Under the pieces are notes generated by a model, which was not told the origin of the DNA, searched no databases, and worked only from the letters and a program-made list of their open reading frames with translations. Of a stretch of DNA of 64,000 bases, positions 39,401-50,649 are shown one piece after another. A program made the translations under genes and the position numbers. Source of the stretch: Apostichopus californicus (lineage: Eukaryota; Echinodermata; Holothuroidea; Aspidochirotida; Stichopodidae). The stretch's first letter is position 1. Each line of letters opens with the position of its first letter. Location of the stretch: the NCBI GenBank assembly GCA_020650975.1, contig JAIPMN010000344.1:1-64000 (forward strand), read 5' to 3'.

Positions 39401-42400
39401 CTTCGCCTCCCCCTCTCCCCTGCCCTGACATCAGGTGGCCTCCAGCTGCCTGATAACCCATGCTACTGCTCGGCTGGGGTTCAGGGGGCGTTACACTATC
39501 AACAAGTGTAGAAAAGGCGTGTTTCTATTTGGGTACTATGAAAAATTGCATAGTAAGAATTTTGTAATTAAAATTTACCTGATCCAACCACAGGGTATGA
39601 AAAGTAGTACATATGACCAAACTGGATAGGTTCTTGATAACCAGGAACTTGAAATGCAGTGGCACCATCAATTGACTGTTTTTCAACCTAAAAGCAAGAA
39701 ATAGAAGTTGAAGTTCATGAGCCAATTATAACTCCCTAGCCAAAATACTTTATAATGTTTTATTCGCATCATACTAGAACAAGAGATCTAACACAATATT
39801 GTAAGTATTTAATACAAAAAGTGATAACATAGTAAAAACAATGTAACATATAATACTTAACATTCACACAATTTCACTTTTGAATTTTTTTGAGCGGGAC
39901 GGTATAAAATCCCAAACAACACAAACTAATAAAGATATCTACAAACTAAGGATAACAGACAAAATGTATAACAGAATGTTCCAAATTATTATAGGGTTTA
40001 CTTTGTGAAAGTTTAGGCTATTTGGTGAAATAGGAAATCCAAGATGCAAGGCAATGTGTTTGATACATACACAGTGTTTGTTACTGGTAGTAGGTTACTC
40101 TTAGATCACTGTCTAAAAAAGTCAGCAACCAAATTAAGAACAAGAAAATTATAAATAAGCTGAAAAAAAGAGATAGACATAATTGGCAAGAACATAATTT
40201 ACCATTACAAAAATTTGCTAAAAAAGAAAAGAAAAAAGGATCCACCTAGTAGATGGTTCTGTGTTTGACAAAAAAATAAAATAGATAAATTTATCAGACA
40301 TTACTAGAATGACATCATTCATTAACCAATATTTACCTCTATATCAGAAATGGTAGATCTTAATGAGCATGACCAGTTAACAAGTCTGTTGCCACGATAG
40401 ATTGTACCATCTTCATGGAGGGTAATGAAAGCTTCTTGCACTGCTCTGGAAAACTCCTACATCAAAATAGTAGTCAAAGGGAAATAAATTTGCATGTCAC
40501 TTTTTTCTTGTTTTCTTTTTATAAGGTAGAAATGGAACAATTCATAACAATGATAACTGTCAGTTTACCTTCGACTATTTCTGCAAATGCTTATACCTTG
40601 TGAATTTTATCTTATTTTCACCAAGTTGCCCTCCTCCCAAGCACATGATTCTGCAAAATGTGAGTTTTGTAGGCCCATTATCAACATAAAAACCACAGAA
40701 CATGTTATCTATGCCATACATACACCTACTTTAAAATGAGATGTTTATTATGAGACGTTTATAATGAGATGTTTATTATGAGATGTTTATTATTATGAAA
40801 TGTTTTTTAACCACAGAACATGTTATCTATGCCGTACATACACCTTCTTTAATATGAGATGACAAAAATCTAAGGACCACTTTTATCCTAATGTTCATGC
40901 TTCAGAAGGAATGATAATTATGTGTATTTCTCTGGAGGAAGGGGGTAGCAGGGGGGTTGGAGGAAGGTAGAGATATACTGATGCTAATACTGATGTCATG
41001 AAAACAATGGTATACAAAATAAGGAATGGAGGTATAAACCTAAAGAATAATATATATTGCTGACCAACTGATATCAAGACAGAGACCTCCTCACCACCTT
41101 CTGGTAAATTTCCCATGTGTGTGTTGGGGGAGGGGGGGTGTGGGGATAGGGGGAGTGTGGGGAGGAGAGAGGGAGTATGAGTGGAATTGAGTACACTGCA
41201 TTGAGAAACATCTGACTACAGTTACTGTCATTGTAACCTATTAAACATTAGGATGAAGAGAAGTATTAAAGGTTTTTTGGTGAATTGATAATACCTCACT
41301 CATGGTAAAATTTGGACGCGACCAGTCCAAGGAAGCACCCAATCGTTTGAACTGCTCATCAATTTCATGGCCACACCTATGAAGTGGTTTATGGGGAAAA
41401 AGGCAAGATATGATCCATAAGATAGTGGCAGATTCTTCTTGAGAAGATATTACTATAGACCACACAGTTACAAGCATTTTAAACAAACTACAGCACTTAT
41501 ATGTCTGTGAGGGTTGAAAGAGCAAAACACAAATGCAATACAATAGAATTTGAATCTAGAATCCGGAACTATATACAGGTAATGTAACTGACCAACTGAA
41601 GTATGAAACCCCCCCCCCCCCCACCTACCCTAAGATCTAAAGTTTGCAGTTTCAAGTCCTGGCCAGATCATTACACTGTGTTCCTAGGCAAGGCACTTTA
41701 TCTCTATTGCCTCTCTTCACCCAGGGGAATAAACGGGGACTTGCGAGGTAACTTTCAAATATAGTTAAGTGTGCTGATTTGTGGCTGCACCCTATCGGAT
41801 GTCCCCCAAGGGACACATAGATGTGGTGCCCCAGGAGGCACCCCAGGAGGTGCACACATTGGTGTGTTGGTGTGAAAAGTTACCAATGACCATGGGTTAA
41901 GTTTTAAAGTCATGTGATGGAGCCTTTGCCTCAAACAAGAATGTAAAACCTTCAACTTTAACTTTAAAGTCAGTGTTTCTCCACCTTTCGAAAGAACCTC
42001 GCAAATTGCTTTGCTTTCCAAAATTTGTTCTCAATCACCAAGTTTTCTATTTACACTTTCAATAAACACATAACCAGTGTTCCATCACTGCACACCATTG
42101 TTTATAGAAGTTGTTTATGAATAATATCAAATTACAAGAGAAACAATGAACATACTCTTCCCTCCATCTCCACACCTCTTCCACAAACTTTTCCCTTCCC
42201 ATTTGGTGCCTTAGAATTCTCTGTTCCTTCCACAATTTCTTCTCCACAACAATCTGGGTTGCGATGCCTGCGTGGTCTACACCTGGTATCCAGAGTGTTT
42301 CCCTGCCATGCATTCTGTGCCTGTATCAACACAAAACAGTACTTTGCAATAAAGTTACATTCAAAAACAAAAGGTCATGGGTTAAATTCAGACAAATACA

Positions 42401-44726
42401 ATAGCTACTGTACAAGTACTTAGTCTAGCTCTCTTACTTAATGAAATGATACTTCCAGCAACTAACAAAATATATAAAGAGGGCTGAGAAGGGAGGGGGG
42501 GGGGGGGAAAGGCACCTACCACCTTATCAAGCTATCTTGAATGGCGACCATTAGTGCGTGGCCCAGATGAAGGGTGCCTGTAACATTAGGTGGCGGCAAA
42601 CAGATAATGAAAGGCTTCTCTTTGTCATTCTTCAATTTCTTCCTAGACTGTACGAAAAGAAAACGGAGGAGAAAAAAGCATTGGCAATTAGTTTTCACAA
42701 AACTACTGTTAACTACAGACTGAGGGAATACTCTGTAATAGTTCATGTGAGAAGTTTATCAAAGCTGCTATTTAGAAAGGATTTATTCCTAGTAAACTTG
42801 TTCTTGCTAGCAGAAAACCACACCTATCGAATGTATTATGATATTGTTTTTAAAGTAGCAACATGAAAGAATAAATATTATAGCTCCCTTGTATTTTGTA
42901 TTCATTAAGAATTTAATCATTTAATGAAATTGACACTTACTGAATACTCTGGCCAGAAAAAACCACTCTGTTCCCACCAGGAGTACCATCCTGACTCCAC
43001 AAAACTAGGGTCGTAGGACTTTGGCAGAGGGCATGAAGTGTCTAGACACAAAAAAAAGAAGAAAATATTTACAACAGTTAGTTATTTGATATGTATCTTG
43101 ATCATACATGCCACAATTTTTTGGAGGGGAGAGAGGGGGTGGGGAAGGAGTTGAATGTATTACTGATATTAAGTTAAGAGTTAAACCATCTACCTGTTGT
43201 TCAATTCTAATAATAATAATAATAAATTACACTTATATAGCACTTAATAAAGCGTTTCAAAGTGCTTTACAAAGAGGAAGGAGACAAAGGAACCAAGGAA
43301 AAAAAGGAAGAAAAAGAAAAAGAAACTAGGAATCAAACAGAAATGTTAAGTTGTCTCTTGAAAATACAAAAGAGTCACAAACGTGAAATGGGAGTTTGTT
43401 CCAAAGAGAAGGCGCAAGTACAGAAAGGCACGTTTGCCATAACGAGTGCGGGTACGTGGACCAGGAGTTAATTGCAAATGCGCATGATAGGAAGAGCGAA
43501 GCGTAACTGTAATTGACCGACGCAGAGGAGTAAGGTCAGTGATATATTGAAGGGCAAGCCTGTTGATCGCTTTGTAGGCGAGAAGTAGGATATTAAACTG
43601 GATACGCTGAGAGACAGGAGTGATGTGATCAAACTTTTTAGTGAGTGAGACTAGGCGCGCAGCAACGTTCTGAATTCTCTGAAGGGGAGCTATATGAGAA
43701 ACGGCAAATTCACATACGAACTGTTGCAGTAATCCAGATAGGAGGAAACAAAAGCTTGAACCAGTCGTTCAGTTGAGCCTGGATCTAGATACCTCCTGAG
43801 TTCTGCAAAGTAATTTCAAAACAAAGCAGTAAATATGAAGAATTATTGTCTAAAGCTTTGCCTCACCTTTCTTCTTTTCATGTCTTATACAGGACAGACT
43901 CAATAGGCGTCTCTGGCTTTTCTAAAGAAAATAGTAAATGATGCAAAATTTAAAAAATAATTGTGAGGTTATTATATGTAATGAAACTACAACACAATGA
44001 TGCTATTACATCTCCTTGTGTATGGTGTAATAATGCTTTGTTAAACCAGAAGGCCCAAAGGCTTTGTGATTCCTTGCCAACTATTTTATGCAGGGCTTTA
44101 ATTGGTTCTTCCAAAAGAAACTTTGTTCATCTGGAAGAAACTAGAAATCACTTCATTAAGTAGAAGATCACTTATGAGTATTGTGTTTACAAGGTTTTCA
44201 GATCTTGACCTCTGTTGACCTCCGAACCTCTACAGAAAACAATTGGGTTCTTGTACTCAATAAGGTGCATCCACATACCAAATATGAAATTCACCCCACA
44301 ATATGGTTTTAGAGGCGCCATACAACCAAATACACTCACACGCAAATACCATTGCAAAGATTCCTTTTGCCTCTGGCAAGCAAAAAACAAAAACTGAACT
44401 TGTCACCATGTAATGAGAGAAGGAGAGGATAAAATCACACTGGGGGGGGGCATACATCCATATGTGGGATTTCTATGACTCCAACCACTAGTTCACTTTC
44501 GTTTCCATTAAAAAAAAGAGGGATAATGAAAGCGTCAAAGAAAACTAAGCAATTACAACAAACAGTGTTGTTTTATGATGTTTAGGAATGAGCGGAGTAT
44601 GTATTCCTTCCCTGAACCCACAGGAGAGATCAAAATTACACTTCCCTTATACTGTACCTGTCTTATTGTCTTATACGGCCACAAGTTTTGCCATCCTGTC
44701 CGATGGGTGATCGATTTCCTCAGCAT
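23934..44726 (-). CDS. VARS2: Mitochondrial-type valine--tRNA ligase (3' end not found)
   Basis: Class I synthetase that charges tRNA-Val with valine. Twenty-three exons join in frame to 936 codons (high to low): 44658-44726, 43867-43921, 42941-43041, 42520-42647, 42156-42320, 41295-41376, 40337-40456, 39579-39687, 37587-37766, 36268-36392, 35375-35478, 34485-34643, 33359-33449, 32887-32992, 32567-32637, 31709-31834, 31106-31210, 29872-30019, 28797-28927, 27474-27629, 26889-27092, 25104-25209, 23934-24100. The HIGH motif is HLGH (102-105, in [15 protein letters not shown]). The editing domain has [20 protein letters not shown] and [14 protein letters not shown]. The second signature is [10 protein letters not shown] (KMSKS 611-615). 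The anticodon-binding domain has FCNKIWNA and [18 protein letters not shown]. The N-terminus [16 protein letters not shown], then [11 protein letters not shown], is basic with no acidic residue in the first 36 or so and there is no GST-like domain, which favours the mitochondrial enzyme. After LFVEAK at 23934 a donor (gtaaaa) calls for another exon with the C-terminal coiled coil; I could not find it. Confidence 0.93.
24390..24474. repeat. (GATA/GACA)n microsatellite
   Basis: About 20 tetranucleotide units, mostly gaca with gata at both ends, in the VARS2 intron between the exons at 25104 and 24100. Length is probably polymorphic. Confidence 0.95.
25535..25885 (-). mobile_element. Penelope-like element 3'-end fragment (copy C)
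   Basis: Reverse complement of the 3' region of copy B, from the aaactgttagcaaactg end through the hammerhead-like block and the gggattagtagacaaggg block to gacaaagacagaaaggtgtgg. It ends abruptly at about 25885 against a plus-strand piece of the same element, making a head-to-head junction. It lies in a VARS2 intron. Confidence 0.85.
25886..25972 (+). mobile_element. Penelope-like element short 3' fragment (copy C')
   Basis: Plus-strand piece with gttacttgtcatttagcctc, the hammerhead-like core and ggccaacttacttttacac. It directly follows minus-strand copy C. Its core box reads CTGAAGA, the closest of the five copies to the hammerhead consensus, although its GAAA segment differs. Confidence 0.8.
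27745..28078 (+). mobile_element. Penelope-like element 3'-end fragment (copy D)
   Basis: Matches the pyrimidine-rich 3' region of copy B (cagtttattccctaccccc, ctttctttcttctctccatc, ttgtctacttatccccttac) and ends gcagtttgctaacagtttta. The hammerhead-like segment is shortened. It lies in the VARS2 intron between the exons at 28797 and 27629, antisense to the gene. Confidence 0.85.
31877..32305. repeat. 20-bp minisatellite (acctacaagggtacttgggt), about 19 copies
   Basis: Head-to-tail 20-bp units with GGTACC at each junction, in the VARS2 intron between exons 32567-32637 and 31709-31834. The array ends about 43 bases from the acceptor of exon 31709-31834 (minus strand). Edge units are more diverged than the middle ones, and a longer variant appears near 32260-32300. 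Several plus-strand frames stay open through it, but this is a by-product of the stop-free unit. Confidence 0.95.
38529..39495. mobile_element. Probable solo LTR of a Gypsy-like (Ty3) retroelement, fossil
   Basis: A 967-bp block with a composition unlike its surroundings starts TGTTATGCCC and ends GGGCGTTACA, giving imperfect inverted TG...CA termini typical of LTRs. A TATA-like tataattaa lies near 38785. No internal gag or pol sequence is beside it, so it is read as a solo LTR. I see no clear target-site duplication, which suggests an old insertion. It lies in VARS2 intron 8. The family call is tentative. Confidence 0.5.
40680..40862. repeat. Short local duplications in VARS2 intron
   Basis: The segment aaccacagaacatgttatct, followed by atgcc-tacatacacct, occurs at about 40689 and again at about 40808. 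Between them lie four copies of a 15-18-base unit (atgagatgtttattatg). The whole is a small compound tandem repeat. Confidence 0.8.
41620..41975 (+). mobile_element. tRNA-derived SINE
   Basis: A B-box-like sequence (gtttcaagtcctggcc) is followed by the conserved core ttcctaggcaaggcacttta and ctcttcacccagggg. A 3' part rich in ccccaggaggcacccc follows, ending in a ctttaactttaaagtc tail. The tail repeat and the core are typical of SINEs widespread in marine invertebrates. The A box is poor, so the 5' end is approximate. It lies in VARS2 intron 5, antisense to the gene. Confidence 0.65.
42490..42509 (+). repeat. G-rich homopolymer tract in VARS2 intron
   Basis: Plus strand gggagggggg followed by more G, which is a C tract in the VARS2 transcript. 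It lies about 10 bases past the donor of exon 42520-42647. Confidence 0.75.
43205..43800 (-). mobile_element. LINE 3' end (CR1/L2-type), 5'-truncated
   Basis: Read on minus, the frames contain [15 protein letters not shown], then [15 protein letters not shown], which match the conserved C-terminal part of non-LTR reverse transcriptase ORFs (compare AFVSSRLDYCNSLL and APKLWNSLPDHIR in CR1/L2 elements). Frame changes and stops between these blocks show a dead copy. The 3' end is cactttgaaacgctttatta followed by a (TTA)n tail at 43205-43225, as in this group. It lies in VARS2 intron 2, in the same orientation as the gene. Confidence 0.75.
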
Positions 44727-46724
44727 ATTTCTGTCACCACTTTCTTTCGTCTCAGAGTTTCTTTCATGTTAATCGACCAATTACCGATTCCATGAAAACT
44801 GGGAACACGAAAGACAACAAAGACTTGAGCTGGTTATACACTAAAAATATCAACCTATATCATGGAAAACAATGGAGATATGAGTATTGATTGTACATAA
44901 CTAAGGAAATTATGAAAGCTAGGGTGACAAGCTTCCAGAGTTGTCGATGGTATAAAATCTAAAGAGTCAATATTTTCAAATTGTATGTTAATGGGCAAGT
45001 TATGGTCAGTAGTAACCATTTATCTTAAATTTTCAATGCGGATGATGAGCCACCTGGAAAGTCCCTAGAAATTTTTGACACCAGCTCATGAAGACTTCTT
45101 CAAAGCTTCTTCTGTTCAGCAGGACATTGTCATTTTTAATTGCACCGAGCATATTATCCAATGGGAAATCACATTAGTTTCTTTTAAATTTGCAATAAGG
45201 TAGGGCATATAGTATATCCTAGTCCTGTAGGCCTACTATTACTGGATCACTCAAAGCTACTCCTTGAGACATTTTGGTGGATTATTCGAACCATTTAGCA
45301 GAATTATACAGTAAACGATAACGCATGCGAAGATAAGGGGGAAGATAGGGAAAGTTTTCATAATTGCTTCGAACAGTTCGACTACAGAACTCTGCAAGTA
45401 AACATGTATTTCTGGTAGAATCTAGTCAAACCATTAAAATAAAAAAGATAGAGATATACAGTAGACCCCAAGTCCCCAACTATAGCCACTGTAATGGAAA
45501 GATTCTTGAGGTTACGTAATTGACCTGCCTTGGTCGTAAAATGACCTCTTTTTACCAATACATCTGCAAGGCCTACCACATATTTTTTCTTGTATTAGGG
45601 TCTTTGTGTAAACACTGTATGATTAACTACACTCTAGACATGAACATATTTCCACACAGTGTTTACAAGAGCCTAATGGTGTTAAGAAGCAATGCATGCT
45701 AATTGTAGGGCCTGAGGTCATTTTACAATGAGCAGGTAGATTACATAATGACAAAACTTTCCTAGCTATAGCCTAGCATGCCATATTTGTTGCCAATTAA
45801 GCAGATCTTTGACCACTGAGCAAAAACTGGGAAATCGTCAACTTGTCAACATTGCTATCACAAAGTAACATTAATGATCTTTAGCTTAGCCTAAGTTAGT
45901 CCTAACTATCGCGAATTCATCGGATACCATCAACATATTGTTACTAGCTCAACCGTACGTAACTAACTTCAAAGAGGCCTAGGCTAGCCGAACCTAGTTA
46001 TAGTCAGATTCTTAACGTTTGGCATAACGTTCGTGTTATTCATAATCATATAGGCCTAATACAACATATTTTAACAACATTTAATGATTAAGTAATTATG
46101 AAAACTGATAGTGGTAAGTTTCAAAACAATTAATACCAAGGATAGTAGTTAGTACTTGGTAGGCCCTGAGCCTGACGTTAGTGGAGGCTGTAAATGTACC
46201 ACTAGTCTAGTACTAGTACTAGTACTGGTAATACATGCTGTAAGTTGTAACTTAGTACCAGCAAATTTGCGTGAGTGAGTACCAGACGATTGGGATGCGC
46301 TGGGAAATATGAAATTGATGGTGTATGTACAAAAGTGGGTCAGCGACCATGGTCTCTTTTATTCAACGCCAAATGGATTACGTATGTATTTATTTATTTA
46401 TTTATTTGTTTGCCACAAAAGTACAAAGTATGTAAATGCTATTACTTCCACTTCCCAGACAAAATGGAAGTAACAACGCCGTTTGCCTTCATTAAACAGC
46501 TTAAAGACATTATCTACAACCACACTAACAGATATTATATGCACGTAATAATTGTCAACATTGGCCTTTCATTTACAACACATAATCTATATTGCCTTTA
46601 ACTACTGTGGAATGGGATGAGATATATAACTGTACGCCCCTGTGCTTGTCGTCTGCTGTTAAAGAGCAGAGGTTCTAGGATCGTTGGTGTTAACAAGAAC
46701 CCTTAGTTGGATTAGCAGCGTCAG
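44727..46724. other. Divergent intergenic region VARS2 / PHPT1
   Basis: About 2 kb separate the VARS2 ATG (minus) and the first PHPT1 ATG (plus). I see no coding exon in it. It contains a tagtactagtactagtac microsatellite near 46205 and a (TTTA)n run near 46385. Both promoters should lie here, but I cannot identify defined elements. Confidence 0.5.
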
Positions 46725-49352
46725 ATGCTTTTCCAGAAAAATCGTATTTTCCGTCTTTTTCATTGCATGATGAGTGTCCGAACTGTTCAAGGTATGAGTG
46801 GAATACCAGTAGTTGATATCGACCCTTCCGGTGTGTTCAAGTACGTTCTAATCAAGGCTACAAAAGGAAGCAATAAGCAGTTCTTTGTGCGGGGATATGC
46901 ATGGGGAGAATACCATGGTAAAGTGTTACAGTTGGCCCAAAGTTAGGCCACAGTATAGTACATTAGTAGTATATGTTCATTTAGCCTACGTGTATGATGT
47001 AGGCTATCTTTGTGTTATATATGGTAACTTCTCAGCCATTTGGCTAATATCATGTGTAGTATCTGTTCCCTTTCGAGGGGAATGGTGATACACACCCGAC
47101 GATGATCACACTGTCACAGTCTCGATGCAAGCTAGGGACAGGTTGAGAGCGGATCAGTCGTTCGGGCCGTTTGGTTTTCGTGCCCAGGTTCTTTCCTGGG
47201 TGACTTTTCTTAAAAAGTATATATTGTAACTAAGCCTGTGACCCTTGGTACTGGTCAGTGAAATGCCCTATCTACAGTTTGCGATCGGACTGTACACTGA
47301 AGTTCCAAAAGTATTGGCAGCTGTGTTTTGTATGGATATCTATCTAGTCTAGAGCCGTATAGACTGCCTAATAATGAATGAGCAAAACAAGCTAAGTTAA
47401 GTAAGAACAAAGAATCATGAAGAGATAGCCTTACTCGATATGCCATGGAAAAAAGGTCATGATAATTGAAGAAAAATTCCTAAATATTCCTGCTTCAGCT
47501 ATACAGTTCGACTGTAGCTCATATTTTACAGATTTGAATGGCCGGATGCCCACTGAACCCATAACACATGTTGAAAGCTGAAAACCTTTGCAATAGACTA
47601 GATATAAATATTCTTCATTGAATTTTCGATGGTTGGGGCTTAATTTTGAATACATTAATGTCACAGTGTTGTTAGTAAGTATATTTATTGGTTCATTTCT
47701 AACAACTGATGTTTGATAATGCACCAGTTACGTACTGTATGCCTACCTCTTTTCCAATGTGAATGACAATGGATTTTTTTCTGACTGCACTGTAGTCAGA
47801 GTTTATGTAAAAAGCAGAATTAAAACAATCATAAAGAATGGAAACAATGTTGCATGTAAAAATATATTTTTTAGTTCACAATGTCAACAGATATGTACTG
47901 TATTTAGTCAACAATACAGCTCTGGTAATTTACTGAATGGGACTCAAATCTGATTAGAAACAGTACACCACTGGAACCAAGTACAAACTTAACAACCTTC
48001 AATCGTTGTTGAGAAATATAACACTATAACAGCCTGGACCAAACAGCTTAAAATGCTCCAAAATATGTAATTCAATATTATTTTGGTTCCATGCACAAAG
48101 CAAAAGGAATCTATGCGATGGTGATGGCATGCATACAGAATGTTTGTGTATATATGTGACACCTTGGCTTGTAAATATGATATCTCAAGTGTAGCTTGTT
48201 TGAAACTCACACTTAGTACATAGGTGCCCCTCGATGATTTCTCAACTGCTTTTGTGATTGGTGTAGGTCAAAGGCCATTTGAAGTCCCCAGTGGCCAACA
48301 TTTCAAATGTTTGTAATCAAGTTGATAGAGCAATTACAGCTTGTTTAATCTGATAGATTCTAATAGGTATCGTACCTATAGGTGCCCATCAACGAGTACT
48401 ATCATTTTTAGTTGTGCAAAGGTCAAATGATGTCAGTTGTTGATGGCTCCACAGTGCACAGATTTGACATCTCCACACATAAGGACTCGACATTCTGGAT
48501 ATTGGAAAGCTTTGAAAAAGGTGTTTTATTTTGCACGACTTATCAGTTATTAATTTTATGACTCAACAAAGGTTTTTATGACTCAACAGAAGACTTGACC
48601 ATCAAGTGCTTTTTGTCTAGACTTAAGGATTTATGGGACTTATTTGTTTCTTCTATTCCTGGTGTTTAAAACTTACTAAATTTCGGTTTCATCCATTTCC
48701 TCCTCAGCTGATATTTTCGAAGAATTTGAGGGCAAGAACAAGGACTTGCGACTGTCTTGTCTTGGTGGAGGAAGGATTGAACATTCTCCTGATAAGAAAT
48801 CTATATTAGTGTATGGCTATTCTGTGGTAAGAACTAAATTGACTGTTTTGACTTTTATTGCTTTTTGTTTGAGAACTTACTTTGCTTTAATATGGTGGAT
48901 ATAGGGCATATTTCTAAAAGCAGGCCTCAGGGCTATTTACTGGCTAAATGCCAGTGGATTTAGCCACTTGCCATTTAGTAGAAAGAAGGCATTTGCATTT
49001 TCTGCCACCACAGATGTTGCTTGTGAATTAATTCAAAGAAATTACCTCTGGGCATTTGGTTAAAATTGTAACTAAACTTGTGATATTCGAAGCCTGAACA
49101 TCTCAAGTCTTTTAAACTGACAAAAGTCTTCAACATTGAACAAGAATCAGTGAGGTTGTGACTTCACTCAAAATTAACCAACCGGCAAATGTAGAATGTG
49201 CATACTAGATTAGGAAATATAGGAGGATAATGCCTCTTCTCTTCTCTTCTCTGCAGGGCTTTGGGAAAGCTGATCATTCTATAACTGTTGGCTTGCTTAA
49301 GTCAAGGTACCCAGACTACACCAGCATCACATTTTCCGATGAGGGATACTGA
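46725..49352 (+). CDS. PHPT1: 14 kDa phosphohistidine phosphatase
   Basis: PHPT1 removes phosphate from phosphohistidine in proteins, in the cytosol. Three exons join in frame: first exon to 46917, 48708-48826 and 49257-49352 (TGA). The protein core reads [17 protein letters not shown], then [20 protein letters not shown] with the catalytic-type His (human His53 in GYKWAEYHADIYD). [11 protein letters not shown] and [13 protein letters not shown] follow, and [13 protein letters not shown] is the C-terminus, all in family order. Start choice is open. [10 protein letters not shown] (ATG 46794) gives 112 residues and best matches the human N-terminus (125 aa). ATG 46770 (MSVRTVQG) or 46725 ([13 protein letters not shown]) would add a basic extension. 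A poly(A) signal AATAAA overlaps at 50595-50604, giving a 3'UTR of about 1.3 kb. The gene looks complete and is divergent from VARS2. Confidence 0.95.
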
Positions 49353-50594
49353 TGCACAGAGAAAGCATCATTTACTGTAGCATGCTACTGGCAGCTTTTG
49401 AGGTTACAATGACTCAACGCACATGTCTCGCCAAAAATCTCTGGCTTGTGCCCCTTATACGTAGAGTTTGTTGTGGAATCTGTTTATAGTGCACAGTAGT
49501 CTGTTTAAATGAGTCTTTATGACTGTTGAAAGGGTTAACTTGTTGATATGTGCTGCTGCATAATGTTAACTCACAGTTCTACAATGTAATTCTATCGGTT
49601 TCATCAAAGATGGAGTCTTGAAGTTAAAACTTTTTTTGAAAGCTGTTTTAGCCATCTCGCTTTTAAAATTTAAGCAACACAACATGGTAACCACCTGTTA
49701 ATTACTGTCACCCCCTCCCCTTCCCTAATCTAAACACAAACAATACAGAAGCAGCGAAGTTGTACTGGATTTTTCTACTGACATGGGACATAAGTGGTTC
49801 ATATATCTCTAATTATTTCATTAAACTTGGGATCTAACTTTTTAAGGTATTTTTCACTACATGAAGTAAAACCTTCATTTACATGACATCAATTCCACTT
49901 TGAATTGCAGCAATTTGGAATCATAACATACAGTACATGTTAAATGTGTCAACAATGTTACTTGAATCATGTACTATGACTAGAGAGTGCAACTTTTCTT
50001 TAAAATTTATTTAGTTTCTAGTTTTCTTACATGAAGTCGATTGTTATATTTTTTCTATATTGTGAGATATGATCACCCAGTGTGATTACGAAAAATCAAT
50101 GGGGCTCTCCAGCCATGCCCCAAATCAACAGAGGGCACTGCCAAAACGGTTCCATCTACTATTGCAAAACTCGACAGGCTGCACTCTTTCACTGCAGATT
50201 ATAACAGTACTGTAACATGATCTTTAGTAGTATTATGTATATACAATTTCATTCATAATGATTGAAGAAGAGATCTGTTGAAACATATTTTCCAACTCTC
50301 AAGTCAAGCTAAATGTTTTAATCACCTTTACTTGTGCTTTCTTAACATGTTGTTAACTTTTCAATTATTTGTTTGTTTACCATTTTTATAAAAGATAATT
50401 GCACATGAATCGATTTGTTGGGAATGAATATGATTGACTGAAACTAATATATTTGCATCAAAAGCTGAAAAATTGTATCATGGTATACATTCAAAGAAAA
50501 GCAATTTTATATAAGTTAAAGGTTGCAATGAAATGTCATGGAATGTATTCTCATTTGAGATTTATGGGTACACAGAGACTGACAGAGTGCTTTA

Positions 50595-50604
50595 AATAAA
50601 TAAA
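50595..50604 (+). terminator. Polyadenylation signal of PHPT1
   Basis: Two overlapping AATAAA hexamers (aaataaataaa) are followed within 30-50 bases by a GT-rich stretch (gtgtcaatgtgtttttgtc), the usual order for animal poly(A) sites. It is the first strong candidate downstream of the PHPT1 stop. Confidence 0.6.
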
Positions 50605-50649
50605 CGAAATTTCTTTTGGATGTGTCAATGTGTTTTTGTCTGCTTCAGG

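Noticed and set aside
44187-44457. Upstream coding exon of VARS2 on minus ([13 protein letters not shown] frame)
   Set aside because: It does not join in phase with exon 43867-43921 at a usable donor, while the exon 44658-44726 does and gives a proper presequence.
23934-44726. Cytosolic VARS1 instead of VARS2
   Set aside because: There is no GST-like N-terminal domain, and the start exons form a basic presequence. Some invertebrates could use one gene for both compartments, so this is a preference and not proof.
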